Notes under the pieces: model-generated | Told to the model about the DNA's origin: nothing | The model's database searches: none | The model's input: only the letters and a program-made list of their open reading frames with translations | Shown: positions 7,522-16,533 of the stretch, piece after piece | How the letters are laid out: the number at the start of each line of letters is the position of its first letter | How positions within the stretch are numbered: position 1 is the stretch's first letter | Program-made: the position numbers and the translations under genes | From: Palsa-504 sp963744005 | Lineage (GTDB): Bacteria; Actinomycetota; Actinomycetes; Streptosporangiales; Streptosporangiaceae | Assembly: GCA_963744005.1 (NCBI GenBank) | Contig: CAVURU010000003.1 | Coordinates: 1,426,001 to 1,490,000, forward strand | Direction of reading: 5' to 3' | DNA length: 64,000 bases

Positions 7522-8844
7522 CTACTCCGGACCGCCTTCGGAAGGCACGCGGACGCGGACCGCGCCCACGTGCGCGGCCAGGTCCTCGGCGCCGCCGAGT
7601 GCGTCGATCAGCGGCGCGGTCCCGGCCAGCGTCGCCTCGTCGCACTCGATCACGTTGACCAGCCGGCCGAACGGCCAGACAGACAGGCCGCTGGTGTGCC
7701 GCGCGGTCCCGCCGGTGGGCAGCACGTGGTTGGACCCGGCCAGGTAGTCGCCCAGGGAGACCGGCGCGTACGCCCCGGCGAACACGGCGCCGGCGTTGAC
7801 GACCCGCGCGGCCAGCTTGGCCGGCTCGCGGGCCTGGATCTCCAGGTGCTCCGGGGCCCAGGCGTCGCTCACGGCCAGGGCCGCGTCGATGTCGTCGACC
7901 AGCACGCAGGCGGACTGCCCGGCCAGCGCCGCGGCCACCCGCTCGTGGTGCCGGGCCTGCGGCACCCGGATGGTGAGCTCATCGTCGACGCGGTCGGCCA
8001 GGGCGGCGTCGGTGGTGATGAGCAGGCAGGCGGCCAGCTCGTCGTGCTCGGCCTGGGCGATCAGGTCGGCGGCCACGAAGGCCGGCTCGGCAGTGTCATC
8101 GGCGATGACGGCCACCTCGGTCGGGCCGTTCTCGCCGTCGGTGCCGACCACGCCGCGCAGGATCCGCTTGGCCGCGGCCACGTACACGTTGCCGGGGCCG
8201 GTGATGACGTCGGCCGGGGCGCAGTCCTCGGTGCCGTAGGCGAACATGGCCAGGGCCTGGGCCCCGCCTACCGCGTGCACCTCGGTCACGCCGAGCAGGG
8301 CGCAGGCGGCCAGCACCGACGGGTGCGGCAGGCCGCCGCGGTCAGCCTGCGGCGGCGAGGCCACGGCGACCGAGGCGACGCCCGCGATCTGGGCCGGGAT
8401 GACGTTCATGACCACGGAGGACGGATAGGCGACCAGGCCGCCCGGCACGTAGACCCCGGCCCGCTGGACCGGGACGAAGCGGCCGGTGACGGTGAGGCCG
8501 CCGGTGACGCTGGTGGGGCGCTCGGGCGGCAGCTGGGCCTGGTGGACCAGCCGGGTGCGGCGGGCCGCCTCTTCCAGGGCCTCCCGCACCGCGGGGTCGA
8601 GGTCGGCCAGGGCGTGGTCCAGGGCGGCCTGCGGGACCAGGGTGCTGGGCAGGTCGACGCCGTCGAAGCGGAGGGTGTACTCGCGCACCGCCTGCGCACC
8701 GCGATGCCGGATGTCGTCGCACACGGGACGCACGAGAGCGGCAGCCGCCTCGACGTCGGTGGTGGCCCGGGGCAGGATTCCGGTCAGGGCGACCCGGCTG
8801 AGCTGGTCAGCGGGGCGACCGCGCAGGTCGATACGGGAAATCAC
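7522..8844 (-). CDS. hisD: Histidinol dehydrogenase HisD
   Basis: 440 residues. Catalyses the last two oxidations, L-histidinol to L-histidine, using NAD and zinc. Visible features are YVPGGLVAYPSSVVMNVIPA, AVGGAQALAMFAYGT, the NAD-binding ITGPGNVYVAAAK, IAQAEHDELA (zinc/catalytic residues), and the C-terminal GSNHVLPTGGTARHTSGLSV with the HTSGL active-site element. First enzyme gene of the his block; only 9 bp separate it from the membrane-protein gene upstream. Confidence 0.97.
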   Translation of the reverse strand: MISRIDLRGRPADQLSRVALTGILPRATTDVEAAAALVRPVCDDIRHRGAQAVREYTLRFDGVDLPSTLVPQAALDHALADLDPAVREALEEAARRTRLVHQAQLPPERPTSVTGGLTVTGRFVPVQRAGVYVPGGLVAYPSSVVMNVIPAQIAGVASVAVASPPQADRGGLPHPSVLAACALLGVTEVHAVGGAQALAMFAYGTEDCAPADVITGPGNVYVAAAKRILRGVVGTDGENGPTEVAVIADDTAEPAFVAADLIAQAEHDELAACLLITTDAALADRVDDELTIRVPQARHHERVAAALAGQSACVLVDDIDAALAVSDAWAPEHLEIQAREPAKLAARVVNAGAVFAGAYAPVSLGDYLAGSNHVLPTGGTARHTSGLSVWPFGRLVNVIECDEATLAGTAPLIDALGGAEDLAAHVGAVRVRVPSEGGPE

Positions 8845-8853
8845 GGGCCTAGT

Positions 8854-9441
8854 CTACGGAGCGTGCGGTTCGGGCGGCTCGCCCGTCCACATTTCGGACG
8901 AGGCGTCGTCCGTTATCTCCGGGCGGTCTTCCTTACCTTTGCCGCTCTCGGCGATGAGGATGACCACCGCGGTGCACAGCGGCCACAGCGCGAGGGCGCT
9001 CTTGGCGCCGAGCGCGAGCGAGGCGTGGAACAAGGTGCCGGTCGCGCTGGCGGCGAGCAGGTGCTCGTAGCTTCCGGTGCCGACGGCCTCGCCGACCCCC
9101 ATGGCGGCCGCCGCGCCCGCGGCCGCGCCCAGGATCAGGCCGGCCACGGCCGCCGGGCCGCCCCGCCGGCCGAGGAAGCGGTAGCCCAGCACGCCGGTGA
9201 GCAGGCCGCAGACCACGGTGATGAGCGCGAACCAGGCATCGGCCACGATGAACGCGCTGCTTTCGGCGTTGGCCAGCTGGGCCTCGCCGGGGGCGATCTC
9301 CTGCAGCACGGGCGTCGGCGCGACCGCGGCCCAGATGAGCCCGGCCACGGCCCCGAGGACCGCGCTGGCGGCCAGCGCGGTCAGGAAAGCGGCCAGCCGC
9401 CCGTTCGTGAGACCTCCCTGGTCGCCGGATAACCCTCGCAC
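8854..9441 (-). CDS. Membrane protein, DUF2567-like
   Basis: 195 residues with four predicted transmembrane segments (about residues 17-42, 66-90, 96-120 and 130-160), an Ala/Gly-rich core, and a charged C-terminal tail (SGKGKEDRPEITDDASSE). Position and topology resemble the DUF2567 proteins that sit next to his genes in actinobacteria; I assign that family tentatively from these features alone. It lies 9 bp upstream of hisD in the same direction and probably shares its transcript. Function unknown. Confidence 0.65.
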   Translation of the reverse strand: MRGLSGDQGGLTNGRLAAFLTALAASAVLGAVAGLIWAAVAPTPVLQEIAPGEAQLANAESSAFIVADAWFALITVVCGLLTGVLGYRFLGRRGGPAAVAGLILGAAAGAAAAMGVGEAVGTGSYEHLLAASATGTLFHASLALGAKSALALWPLCTAVVILIAESGKGKEDRPEITDDASSEMWTGEPPEPHAP

Positions 9442-9600
9442 GATGCTACTCGTCCGGCGATCCGGGGCTCGGCAGGTTGTCTTGCCGTGCCATCACTGCT
9501 GGTGACGGTCGGTATCCAGGATTCATGGCCGAGTTGTCCCGTTTAGGGGGGCCTCAAGGGGTAGTCGAGGGGGCGATTCGACCCCCAATTGGAGGAAATC

Positions 9601-10344
9601 ATGTCGACCGGAGCAATCATCGGCATCATCATCGCCGCCGTTGTCGTGGTGGCCATCGTCGTGGTTGCCTCTGCGCAACTGCGACGAGCCCGGATACGGC
9701 GTCAATTCGGGCCCGAATACGACCGGATGGCCCAGCAGATGGGGGCCAGGAAGGCCGACGCCGAGCTGGCCGCGCGGGAGCGCCGGGTCAAGTCGCTCGA
9801 CATCCGGCCCCTGACCGCTCAGCAGCAGGCCACGTACAGCAGCGACTGGGCCGTCATCCAGGAGAACTTCGTGGACGCCCCCGCCGAGGCGGTGAACACG
9901 GCGCACACCCTGGTGTGGGCGGTCATGCGAGACCGCGGCTACCCGGCCAGCGACGAGAACGCCAGCATGGAGGCGCTGTCGTTCTACCACGCCCGGTCCT
10001 ACGAGGGCTACCGGCCGATTCACGACCTGCCGACCGGATCGGCGTCCACTGAGCAGCTCAGGGACGCGATGATCCGCTACCGCGCGCTGTTCGAGGACCT
10101 GACCGGCCTGCACGAGGGCCCGGCTCAGGCTGGTAGCGCTCGGCCCGGTACCGAGCCCGCGGCCGCAGCCGACAGTGACCAGGCGGCCGTGGCCAACCTT
10201 CCCGCCGAGAATCACGGCGTGACCGCGGAGACCCGGGCGGCCGCGCAGACGCGAGGGGTGGCCGAGAACCACAGCGTCCCGGAACAGCGTGGTGACCTGC
10301 CTGCAGATCTTCCCGCGGACAACACGAACCGGGCCGCCCGATAA
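9601..10344 (+). CDS. Single-pass membrane protein with FVDxP domain, unknown function
   Basis: 247 residues from ATG 9601, chosen for GGAGGA at 9591-9596. Residues 5-24 are a strong hydrophobic anchor (IIGIIIAAVVVVAIVVVAS), followed by a basic amphipathic stretch (RRARIRRQFGPEYDRM) and a helical charged region. A compact domain at about residues 70-170 contains W-A-V-I-Q-E-N-F-V-D-A-P, and TEQLRDAMIRYRALFEDLTG closes it. The last 75 residues are low complexity. The domain resembles a family of conserved actinobacterial proteins with the pattern DIRPL..Y...W..(I/V)Q..FVD.P..AV; its function is not known. The next gene encodes a second copy of the pattern. Confidence 0.75.
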   Translation: MSTGAIIGIIIAAVVVVAIVVVASAQLRRARIRRQFGPEYDRMAQQMGARKADAELAARERRVKSLDIRPLTAQQQATYSSDWAVIQENFVDAPAEAVNTAHTLVWAVMRDRGYPASDENASMEALSFYHARSYEGYRPIHDLPTGSASTEQLRDAMIRYRALFEDLTGLHEGPAQAGSARPGTEPAAAADSDQAAVANLPAENHGVTAETRAAAQTRGVAENHSVPEQRGDLPADLPADNTNRAAR

Positions 10345-10412
10345 ACCTGCTGCCCCGACCGGCGACGAGCAGCGCGACAAGCATTCACATCGGATCAGGA
10401 AGGGTGAACCCT

Positions 10413-11720
10413 ATGACGCAGGACCAGACAGGCCAGGCGCAGGGCACCGGTTATGCCCGCGAACAGGCCCTCAATGACGACGAGACCGAAGCTGGCCAGA
10501 GCGGGGCCGTGACCCGCCTGAAGAAGGTCGCATCCGCGCTGCGCGGTGACCGGCCCGACGAGCCGGTCACCGACCAGACGGTGCCCGACGGCCCGGACCA
10601 GACCGTCCCGGACCAGCGGGTGCCCGCTGAGACCGTGCCGGACGAGATGGCCATGACGAGCGGTGACACCCGGGTGCAGGCCCAGGGCGTCGGACGCGAC
10701 GCGCCCGTGGATGACCGAGCCGACCCGGAGTACGCAGCAGGAACCCGGCCCGGCGGAATTGGCTCGGGCGACCTCGGCTCGGGCGACCTCGGCTCGGCAG
10801 GTGCCGGCCCAGCGGACACCGGTGAGTACCGGGAGGCCGGCGAGGCTCCCGGCGTCTACCGGGACGCCGAGGAGTACCGCGAGACCCCGCGCGACGCCGG
10901 TGAGTTCCGGGAGACCGGCCGAGCTGAGGGTGCAGCGACCTTGGACCCTTCGAGGACCGCGACCGGCACGTCCGATACGACAGACCGCAGCGGCGCGGAC
11001 CCGCTCGCGCCAGCTCCGGGCGACGGGAGACTGGCCGGCACCGAGGCCGGCTACGGCGAGGGCGGCACCGAGCCCGCCGGGACCGGCAGCCGTGGGACGA
11101 CGGCTCCGGAGTATGGCAGCCCGGCGGCGGCGAGCTCCGGCTACGCCACCGAGGCCGGCACTGTGAGCAACGACGCCGGCAACCTGGCCGGCACCGGCAC
11201 GGAGCGGGAGGACCTGACCTCCGCCAGGCCAGGCGGCACGACTCCCGCTGAGCCCGCGGTCGCGGCCGGCACCGATGTGGCCGGGACCGGGGCCGCCGGC
11301 ACCGATCCGGCGGCGGTCGACGCGACCGGGCGTCCGGAGTCGGCGGAGGACGCCGGGCTGCGGCCGGGCGAGGCGACCGAGAGGCTCGGTGACTTCGGCG
11401 ACATCGCCTTCGGCAACCTGCTCCCGGACGCCGCTCAGTACTCCACGAAGTGGGAGCAGATCCAGTTCCGGTTCGTGGACGACCCGCAGGGCTCGGTGAC
11501 CGAGGCCGCCGAGGTCATCACGCAGGTCACCTCGAAGCTGGAAGAGGCCATCCAGGAGCGGCAGCGCGCCATCCAGGACCGGCAGCACGCCATCCAGGAG
11601 CGCGCGAGCGCGCTGCGCGGCCGGTGGGGCGAGGGTTCCAACGCCGACACCGAGACGCTGCGCGAGACGCTGCGCATGTACAAGGCGTTCATGGACCAGC
11701 TGGTGGGTCCGAGTTCGTGA
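10413..11720 (+). CDS. Low-complexity acidic protein with C-terminal FVDxP domain, unknown function
   Basis: 435 residues from ATG 10413, with AGGAAGG about 9 bp upstream; a GTG at 10404 is in frame but overlaps that site. Residues 1-320 are almost entirely Gly/Ala/Glu/Thr/Pro/Asp with short repeats (GSGDLGSGDLGSAG, VPDGPDQTVPDQRVP, several (E)YRE-like units) and are probably disordered. Residues 342-435 form a helical domain: QYSTKWEQIQFRFVDDP, then about three 7-residue units (AIQERQR, AIQDRQH, AIQERAS) predicting a coiled coil, then TETLRETLRMYKAFMDQLVG. This mirrors the C-terminal domain of the preceding gene. No signal peptide. The 68-bp gap suggests co-transcription. Confidence 0.72.
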   Translation: MTQDQTGQAQGTGYAREQALNDDETEAGQSGAVTRLKKVASALRGDRPDEPVTDQTVPDGPDQTVPDQRVPAETVPDEMAMTSGDTRVQAQGVGRDAPVDDRADPEYAAGTRPGGIGSGDLGSGDLGSAGAGPADTGEYREAGEAPGVYRDAEEYRETPRDAGEFRETGRAEGAATLDPSRTATGTSDTTDRSGADPLAPAPGDGRLAGTEAGYGEGGTEPAGTGSRGTTAPEYGSPAAASSGYATEAGTVSNDAGNLAGTGTEREDLTSARPGGTTPAEPAVAAGTDVAGTGAAGTDPAAVDATGRPESAEDAGLRPGEATERLGDFGDIAFGNLLPDAAQYSTKWEQIQFRFVDDPQGSVTEAAEVITQVTSKLEEAIQERQRAIQDRQHAIQERASALRGRWGEGSNADTETLRETLRMYKAFMDQLVGPSS

Positions 11721-11732
11721 CGCTGATCGGCG

Positions 11733-11765
11733 CGCGTTCTTACCCGTGCTGCGGGTAAGAACGCG
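11733..11765. terminator. Bidirectional hairpin terminator
   Basis: A perfect 14-bp stem (11733-11746 pairing with 11752-11765) around the 5-nt loop tgctg. It lies between the convergent low-complexity gene (stop at 11720) and dnaE, whose TAA abuts the stem at 11766-11768. No U-tract follows on either side, which is common for actinobacterial terminators. Confidence 0.85.
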
Positions 11766-14700
11766 TTAGCCGACGCACGCTGGGCCGAGTAGCTGCTTCA
11801 GGTCGCCGATCAGGGCGGCCGAGGCAGCTACTCGCAGTTTGTCGTCCAGACGGACCAGCGTGGTCCGCTGGTGGCCGCGCAGCTTCAGGTGGACCTCGGT
11901 AGGCCCCGGGTGGGTGACCAGCACCTCGCGCAGCCGCTCCACGACCGGCGGCACGCAGCGGGCCACGGACATGGACACCACGAAGGGACCTGAGGCGTCC
12001 ATGGACAGGTCGGGCAGGGTCAGGTCCATGGCGATCAGCTTGGGCACGTCGTCCCGGCGGTCGACCTTGCCCTTCACCACCACGACGGCGTCCTCGGTGA
12101 TCGTGGTCGCGTACAGCTGGTAGGTCTGCGGGAAGAACAGCACCTCGATCGCGCCGGCCAGGTCCTCCAGCGTGGCGGCGGCCCACTGGTTGCCCTGCTT
12201 GGTCACCTTGCGCTGCACGCCGGACAGGATGCCGCCGACCTTGACGATCTGGGCGTCGGACCGGTCCCCGCTGCGCGGCCGCGACTCGCTGTCCTCGGCG
12301 CTCAGGTCGGCCAGCGCGCAGTCGCTCTCCCGGGCGATGATGTGCTCGATGCCGAACAGCGGGTGGTCGGAGACGTACAGGCCGAGCATCTCCCGCTCGA
12401 AGTTCAGCAGGGTGGACTTGTCCCACTCCCCCGTCGGGATCGGGATGTCGAAGACCGCCTCGGCCTCGGCGTCGCCGCCGAACAGGGAGTCCTGGCCGAT
12501 CGCCTCGTTCCGCTTGATGTCGAGCACGGCGTCGACGGCTTGCTCGTGCACCATGACCAGGCCCTTGCGCGCATCCCCGAACGAGTCGAAGGCGCCCGCC
12601 TTGACCAGCGACTCGACGACCCGCTTGTTGCAGACGACCAGCGGGACCTTGCGCAGGAAGTCGGTGAACCCGCTGAAGCTGCCCTTCGACTTGCGCGCCG
12701 CGACGATCGCCTCGACCACGTTCCCGCCCACGTTGCGGATCGCGGCCAGGCCGAACCGGACGTCGGTGCCGACCGCGGCGAAGGTGGCCACCGACTCGTT
12801 GACGTCAGGCGGCAGGACCTTGATCCCCATCCGGCGGCACTCGCTCAGGTACAGGGCCGACTTGTCCTTGTCGTCGGCCACCGAGGTGAGCAGGGCGGCC
12901 ATGTACTCGGCCGGGTAGTTGGCCTTCAGGTAGGCGGTCCAGTAGGAGACGAGCCCGTACGCGGCGGAGTGCGCTTTGTTGAACGCGTAGCCGGCGAACG
13001 GCACCAGGACGTCCCAGACGGCCTTTATGGCCTTGTCGGAGTAGCCGCGTTCCTTGCAGCCCTGCTCGAACGGGACGAACTCCTTGTCCAGGATCTCCTT
13101 CTTCTTCTTGCCCATGGCCCGGCGGAGCAGGTCGGCTTGCCCGAGGGTGTACCCGGCCAGGATCTGCGCGGCCTTCTGCACCTGCTCCTGGTAGATGATC
13201 AGGCCGTAGGTCAGCTCGAGGGTGTCCTTGAGCGGTTCCTCGAGCTCGGGGTGGATGGGCGTGATCTCCTGCTGGGCGTTCTTGCGCAGCGCGTAGTTGG
13301 TGTGCGAGTTAACGCCCATCGGGCCGGGCCGGTACAGCGCGATGACGGCGGAGATGTCCTCGAAGTTGTCCGGCTTCATCAGCCGCAGCAGGCTGCGCAG
13401 CGGGCCGCCGTCGAGCTGGAACACGCCCAGGGTGTCGCCGCGGGACAGCAGCTCATACGTCGGCTTGTCGTCCAGCGGCAGGCTGAGCAGGTCGATGGAG
13501 ATGTCGCGGTTCTTCTCGATGGCCTTGACCGCGTCGGCCATGATGGTCAGGTTGCGCAGGCCGAGGAAGTCCATCTTCAGCAGGCCGAGGCCCTCGCAGG
13601 TCGGGTAGTCGAACTGCGTGATGACCGCGCCGTCGGTGTGCCGGGTCCAGACCGGGATGTGGTCGGTCAGCGGTTCCGCCGACATGATGACCCCGGCGGC
13701 GTGCACGCCCGGCTGGCGGATCAGCCCCTCGATGCCCTGGGCCGTGTCGATGACCTGCTTGACCTCGGCCTCGTTCTCGTACAGGGAGCGGAGCTCGCCC
13801 GCTTCCTTGTACCGGGAATGCTGGTCGTCGAAGATCGCCGACAGCGAGATGTCCTTGCCCATCACCGCGGGCGGGAAGGCCTTGGTGATCCGGTCCCCCA
13901 GCGCGTAGGGATGGCCGAGCACCCGGCAGGAGTCCTTGATGGCCGCCTTGGCCTTGATGGTGCCGTAGGTGATGATCTGCGCGACCCGGTCCGAGCCCCA
14001 CTTCTGGGTCACGTACCGGATGACGTCGGCCCGGCCACGTTCGTCGAAGTCGATGTCGATGTCGGGCATCGAGATGCGCTCGGGGTTGAGGAACCGCTCG
14101 AAGATCAGCCCGTGCGTCAGCGGGTCGAGGTCGGTGATGCCCATCGCGTAGGCGACGATCGAGCCGGCCGCCGAACCGCGGCCCGGGCCGACGGCGACGC
14201 CGTTGTTCTTGGCCCACATGATGAAGTCGGCGACGACCAGGAAGTAGGCCGGGAAGCCCATCTGGCAGATGATCTGGATCTCGTACTCGGCCTGGGTGCG
14301 CCGCTGCTCGTCGAAGCCGTCCGGGTAGCGGCGATCCATGCCCTTCCACACCTCGGCCCGGAACAGCTCCTCCTCGGACTCGAAGCCCTCGGGGATCGGG
14401 AACCTGGGCATCAGGTTGCGGAACTCGAACATGCCGGAGGTGTCGACCCGGTCGGCGATCAGCAGCTGGCTGTTGCGGCAGCCTTCCTGCCACAGGTCGC
14501 TGCTGTCCAGCTGGTACATGTCCGCCGCGGGCTTGATGAAGTAGCCGGTGCCGTCGAAGCGGAACCGGTCGGCGTCGGCCAGGCTCTTGCCGGTCTGGAT
14601 GCACAGGAGCATGTCCTGGGCCTGGGCGTCGTTCTCGCGGGTGTAGTGCGAGTCGTTGGTGACGACCGGGGGGATGCCGAGCTTGCGGCCGATCTCGAGC

Positions 14701-15323
14701 AGGCCGTCGCGGACCCGGCGCTCGATGTCCAGCCCGTGGTCCATCAGCTCCAGGAAGTAGTTCTCCTTCCCGAAGATGTCCTGCCACTCGGCGGCGGCCT
14801 TGAGGGCCTCGGCCTCCTGGCCGAGCCGGAGCCGGGTCTGCAGCTCGCCGGACGGGCAGCCGGTGGAGGCCATCAGGCCCTGACTGTGCTCGGCCAGCAG
14901 CTCCTTGTCCATCCGCGGCCACTTGACCAGCCAGCCTTCGGCGTAAGAGCGGGAGGAGAGCCGGAACAGGTTGTGCAGGCCGTGCTTGTCCTGGGCCCAG
15001 ATGGTCTTGTGCAGGTAGGCACCGGCGGCCGAGACGTCGTCCTTCTTCTGGTGCGGCTGGCCCCACAGGATGCGCTTAGTGTTGCCGCGCGCCTCCGGCG
15101 CGACGTAGGCCTCGATGCCGATGACCGGCGTGACGCCCGCCTCGGCGGCCTGCCGGTGGAACTCGGCGGCGCCGAACACGTTGCCGTGGTCGGTCATGGC
15201 CACGTGCGTCATGCCCTGAGCCTTGACCTCGGCCATGAGGTCCTTCAGCCGCGCCGCGCCGTCCAGCATGGAGTACTCGGTGTGCACATGCAGGTGGGCG
15301 AACGGCTGATTGGACTCTGCCAT
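11766..15323 (-). CDS. dnaE: DNA polymerase III alpha subunit (DnaE1 type)
   Basis: 1185 residues, full length, the replicative polymerase subunit. The N-terminal PHP domain starts with AHLHVHTEYSMLDGAARL and MTDHGNVFG. The catalytic palm has the GPGRGSAAGS motif and the PDIDIDFDERGR triad of aspartates. The helix-hairpin-helix and OB domains follow; the OB part is near IVKVGGILSGVQRKVTKQGNQWA. A GAGGAGG site precedes ATG 15323. It stands alone on the minus strand and ends at a bidirectional hairpin. Its position downstream of lspA/rluD-side genes and upstream of the his block matches the actinobacterial order. Confidence 0.97.
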   Translation of the reverse strand: MAESNQPFAHLHVHTEYSMLDGAARLKDLMAEVKAQGMTHVAMTDHGNVFGAAEFHRQAAEAGVTPVIGIEAYVAPEARGNTKRILWGQPHQKKDDVSAAGAYLHKTIWAQDKHGLHNLFRLSSRSYAEGWLVKWPRMDKELLAEHSQGLMASTGCPSGELQTRLRLGQEAEALKAAAEWQDIFGKENYFLELMDHGLDIERRVRDGLLEIGRKLGIPPVVTNDSHYTRENDAQAQDMLLCIQTGKSLADADRFRFDGTGYFIKPAADMYQLDSSDLWQEGCRNSQLLIADRVDTSGMFEFRNLMPRFPIPEGFESEEELFRAEVWKGMDRRYPDGFDEQRRTQAEYEIQIICQMGFPAYFLVVADFIMWAKNNGVAVGPGRGSAAGSIVAYAMGITDLDPLTHGLIFERFLNPERISMPDIDIDFDERGRADVIRYVTQKWGSDRVAQIITYGTIKAKAAIKDSCRVLGHPYALGDRITKAFPPAVMGKDISLSAIFDDQHSRYKEAGELRSLYENEAEVKQVIDTAQGIEGLIRQPGVHAAGVIMSAEPLTDHIPVWTRHTDGAVITQFDYPTCEGLGLLKMDFLGLRNLTIMADAVKAIEKNRDISIDLLSLPLDDKPTYELLSRGDTLGVFQLDGGPLRSLLRLMKPDNFEDISAVIALYRPGPMGVNSHTNYALRKNAQQEITPIHPELEEPLKDTLELTYGLIIYQEQVQKAAQILAGYTLGQADLLRRAMGKKKKEILDKEFVPFEQGCKERGYSDKAIKAVWDVLVPFAGYAFNKAHSAAYGLVSYWTAYLKANYPAEYMAALLTSVADDKDKSALYLSECRRMGIKVLPPDVNESVATFAAVGTDVRFGLAAIRNVGGNVVEAIVAARKSKGSFSGFTDFLRKVPLVVCNKRVVESLVKAGAFDSFGDARKGLVMVHEQAVDAVLDIKRNEAIGQDSLFGGDAEAEAVFDIPIPTGEWDKSTLLNFEREMLGLYVSDHPLFGIEHIIARESDCALADLSAEDSESRPRSGDRSDAQIVKVGGILSGVQRKVTKQGNQWAAATLEDLAGAIEVLFFPQTYQLYATTITEDAVVVVKGKVDRRDDVPKLIAMDLTLPDLSMDASGPFVVSMSVARCVPPVVERLREVLVTHPGPTEVHLKLRGHQRTTLVRLDDKLRVAASAALIGDLKQLLGPACVG

Positions 15324-16315
15324 GACGAACCGCCTCCTCAGGGCACAGCGCGCAGCGCACGCGGCCCACCGGAGCCAGGCCTCGGGGCGGCGTGCGGCCT
15401 CATCAACCCGGTGCTGACCACCCTAGTGGAGCGCTGCCCGCGCCGCCGGGTTGGCGCGCCGGCCCGGGCCGGCTGGTCGCAAATGTCCGGTTCGGGAGGC
15501 CGGATTCCGGCGCTCATCCCGAGGTCCAGCGGGGCGGGCCGGGGGTCCAGGCGAACGGCTGGGACAGCAGCCGCACGTCCGCGGAATTGGCGATGATCCG
15601 GCGGCTCGCGGGGCCAGGAGGAGCGGCTTGGACCGGAGGCACCGGGTAGGTTGCGGCCTCGGTGCTGGTTGCTGCCTCGGGGCAGACTTCGTCTTCCTCG
15701 GCGGCTTTAGCCTCGGCGGCGGCTTGAGTTCTGGCGGCGAGGGCGGCGTTGGCGAAGCAGACGTAGATGGCGTGGTCAAGGTCGAGGCGCTCGCCGTACC
15801 AGGCGGGGATGATCGTCTCCGGGGTGATGTCGGCGTCATGGTCGTCTTCTATTGAGCCGTCGCTGGGTGGCAGGGTCGGGGCAGCCGGGACGGCGGTGCC
15901 GTCGGGGCGGTAGAAGGTGAAGGTGCCGTGTCCGGTCAGGGCGATCAGGTAGCCGCGGTCGTGGACGACCTGGTGGTGGTGACGGCACAGGCTGATCAGG
16001 TTGTCGAGCTTGGTGTGGCCGCCGTTGGACCAGTACTGGATGTGGTGCAGGTCGATGCGGCGGGACTCGCAGCCGGGGAACCGGCAGCGACCGTGGTCCC
16101 GGTCCCGGGCCGCTCGGCGGAGGGCCGAGCTCGGGCGGCGCCGGCGGTGGCCGAGGTCGAGCAGTTTCCCGGCGCTGTCGTGCAGCATCCAGGTCCAGGT
16201 AGCGGAGCAGGCGATCCGCTGGGCGGTGGCGGCGCTGAGGGCGGGGCCGTCTTCGACATGGCAGCGGGCCGGGTCGGCGGGGTGTCCGGGTGCGGGCGGG
16301 TTCGTCGGCACGGCG

Positions 16316-16335
16316 GGCGTTTCCGCGGAAACGCC
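16316..16335. repeat. 20-bp perfect palindrome, copy 1
   Basis: ggcgtttccgcggaaacgcc, its own reverse complement over all 20 bases. It lies inside the HNH relic, where it encodes VSAET in the coding frame. Confidence 0.9.
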
Positions 16336-16513
16336 GGCGATATCAGGGATATGGCCGGGCGGGGTGACAGCGCCGGGACCGAGGTGGATGACGACCTGGT
16401 AGACGTCCGGGTCATCGGCGGTGGAGGCCCCGTGGCTGAGGAACGACTCGGCCAGGACCAGGAGAGCGTCGGCCAGGCTGGAGGAGGTCGGCTCGACGGG
16501 TCGGGCAGCGGGA

Positions 16514-16533
16514 GGCGTTTCCGCGGAAACGCC
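16514..16533. repeat. 20-bp perfect palindrome, copy 2
   Basis: Identical to copy 1 and 198 bp from it, in the same reading frame of the HNH relic (again VSAET). Flanking bases differ between the copies. Confidence 0.9.

Noticed and set aside
6580..9432. A very long open frame (about 950 codons) on the plus strand opposite the his genes
   Set aside because: It is antisense to hisC and hisD, whose protein motifs are unmistakable. High-GC third positions keep the opposite frame open; the translation is low-complexity and lacks homology.
12342..15596. A 1084-codon plus-strand frame opposite dnaE
   Set aside because: The same high-GC artefact; dnaE on the minus strand has all its motifs in order.
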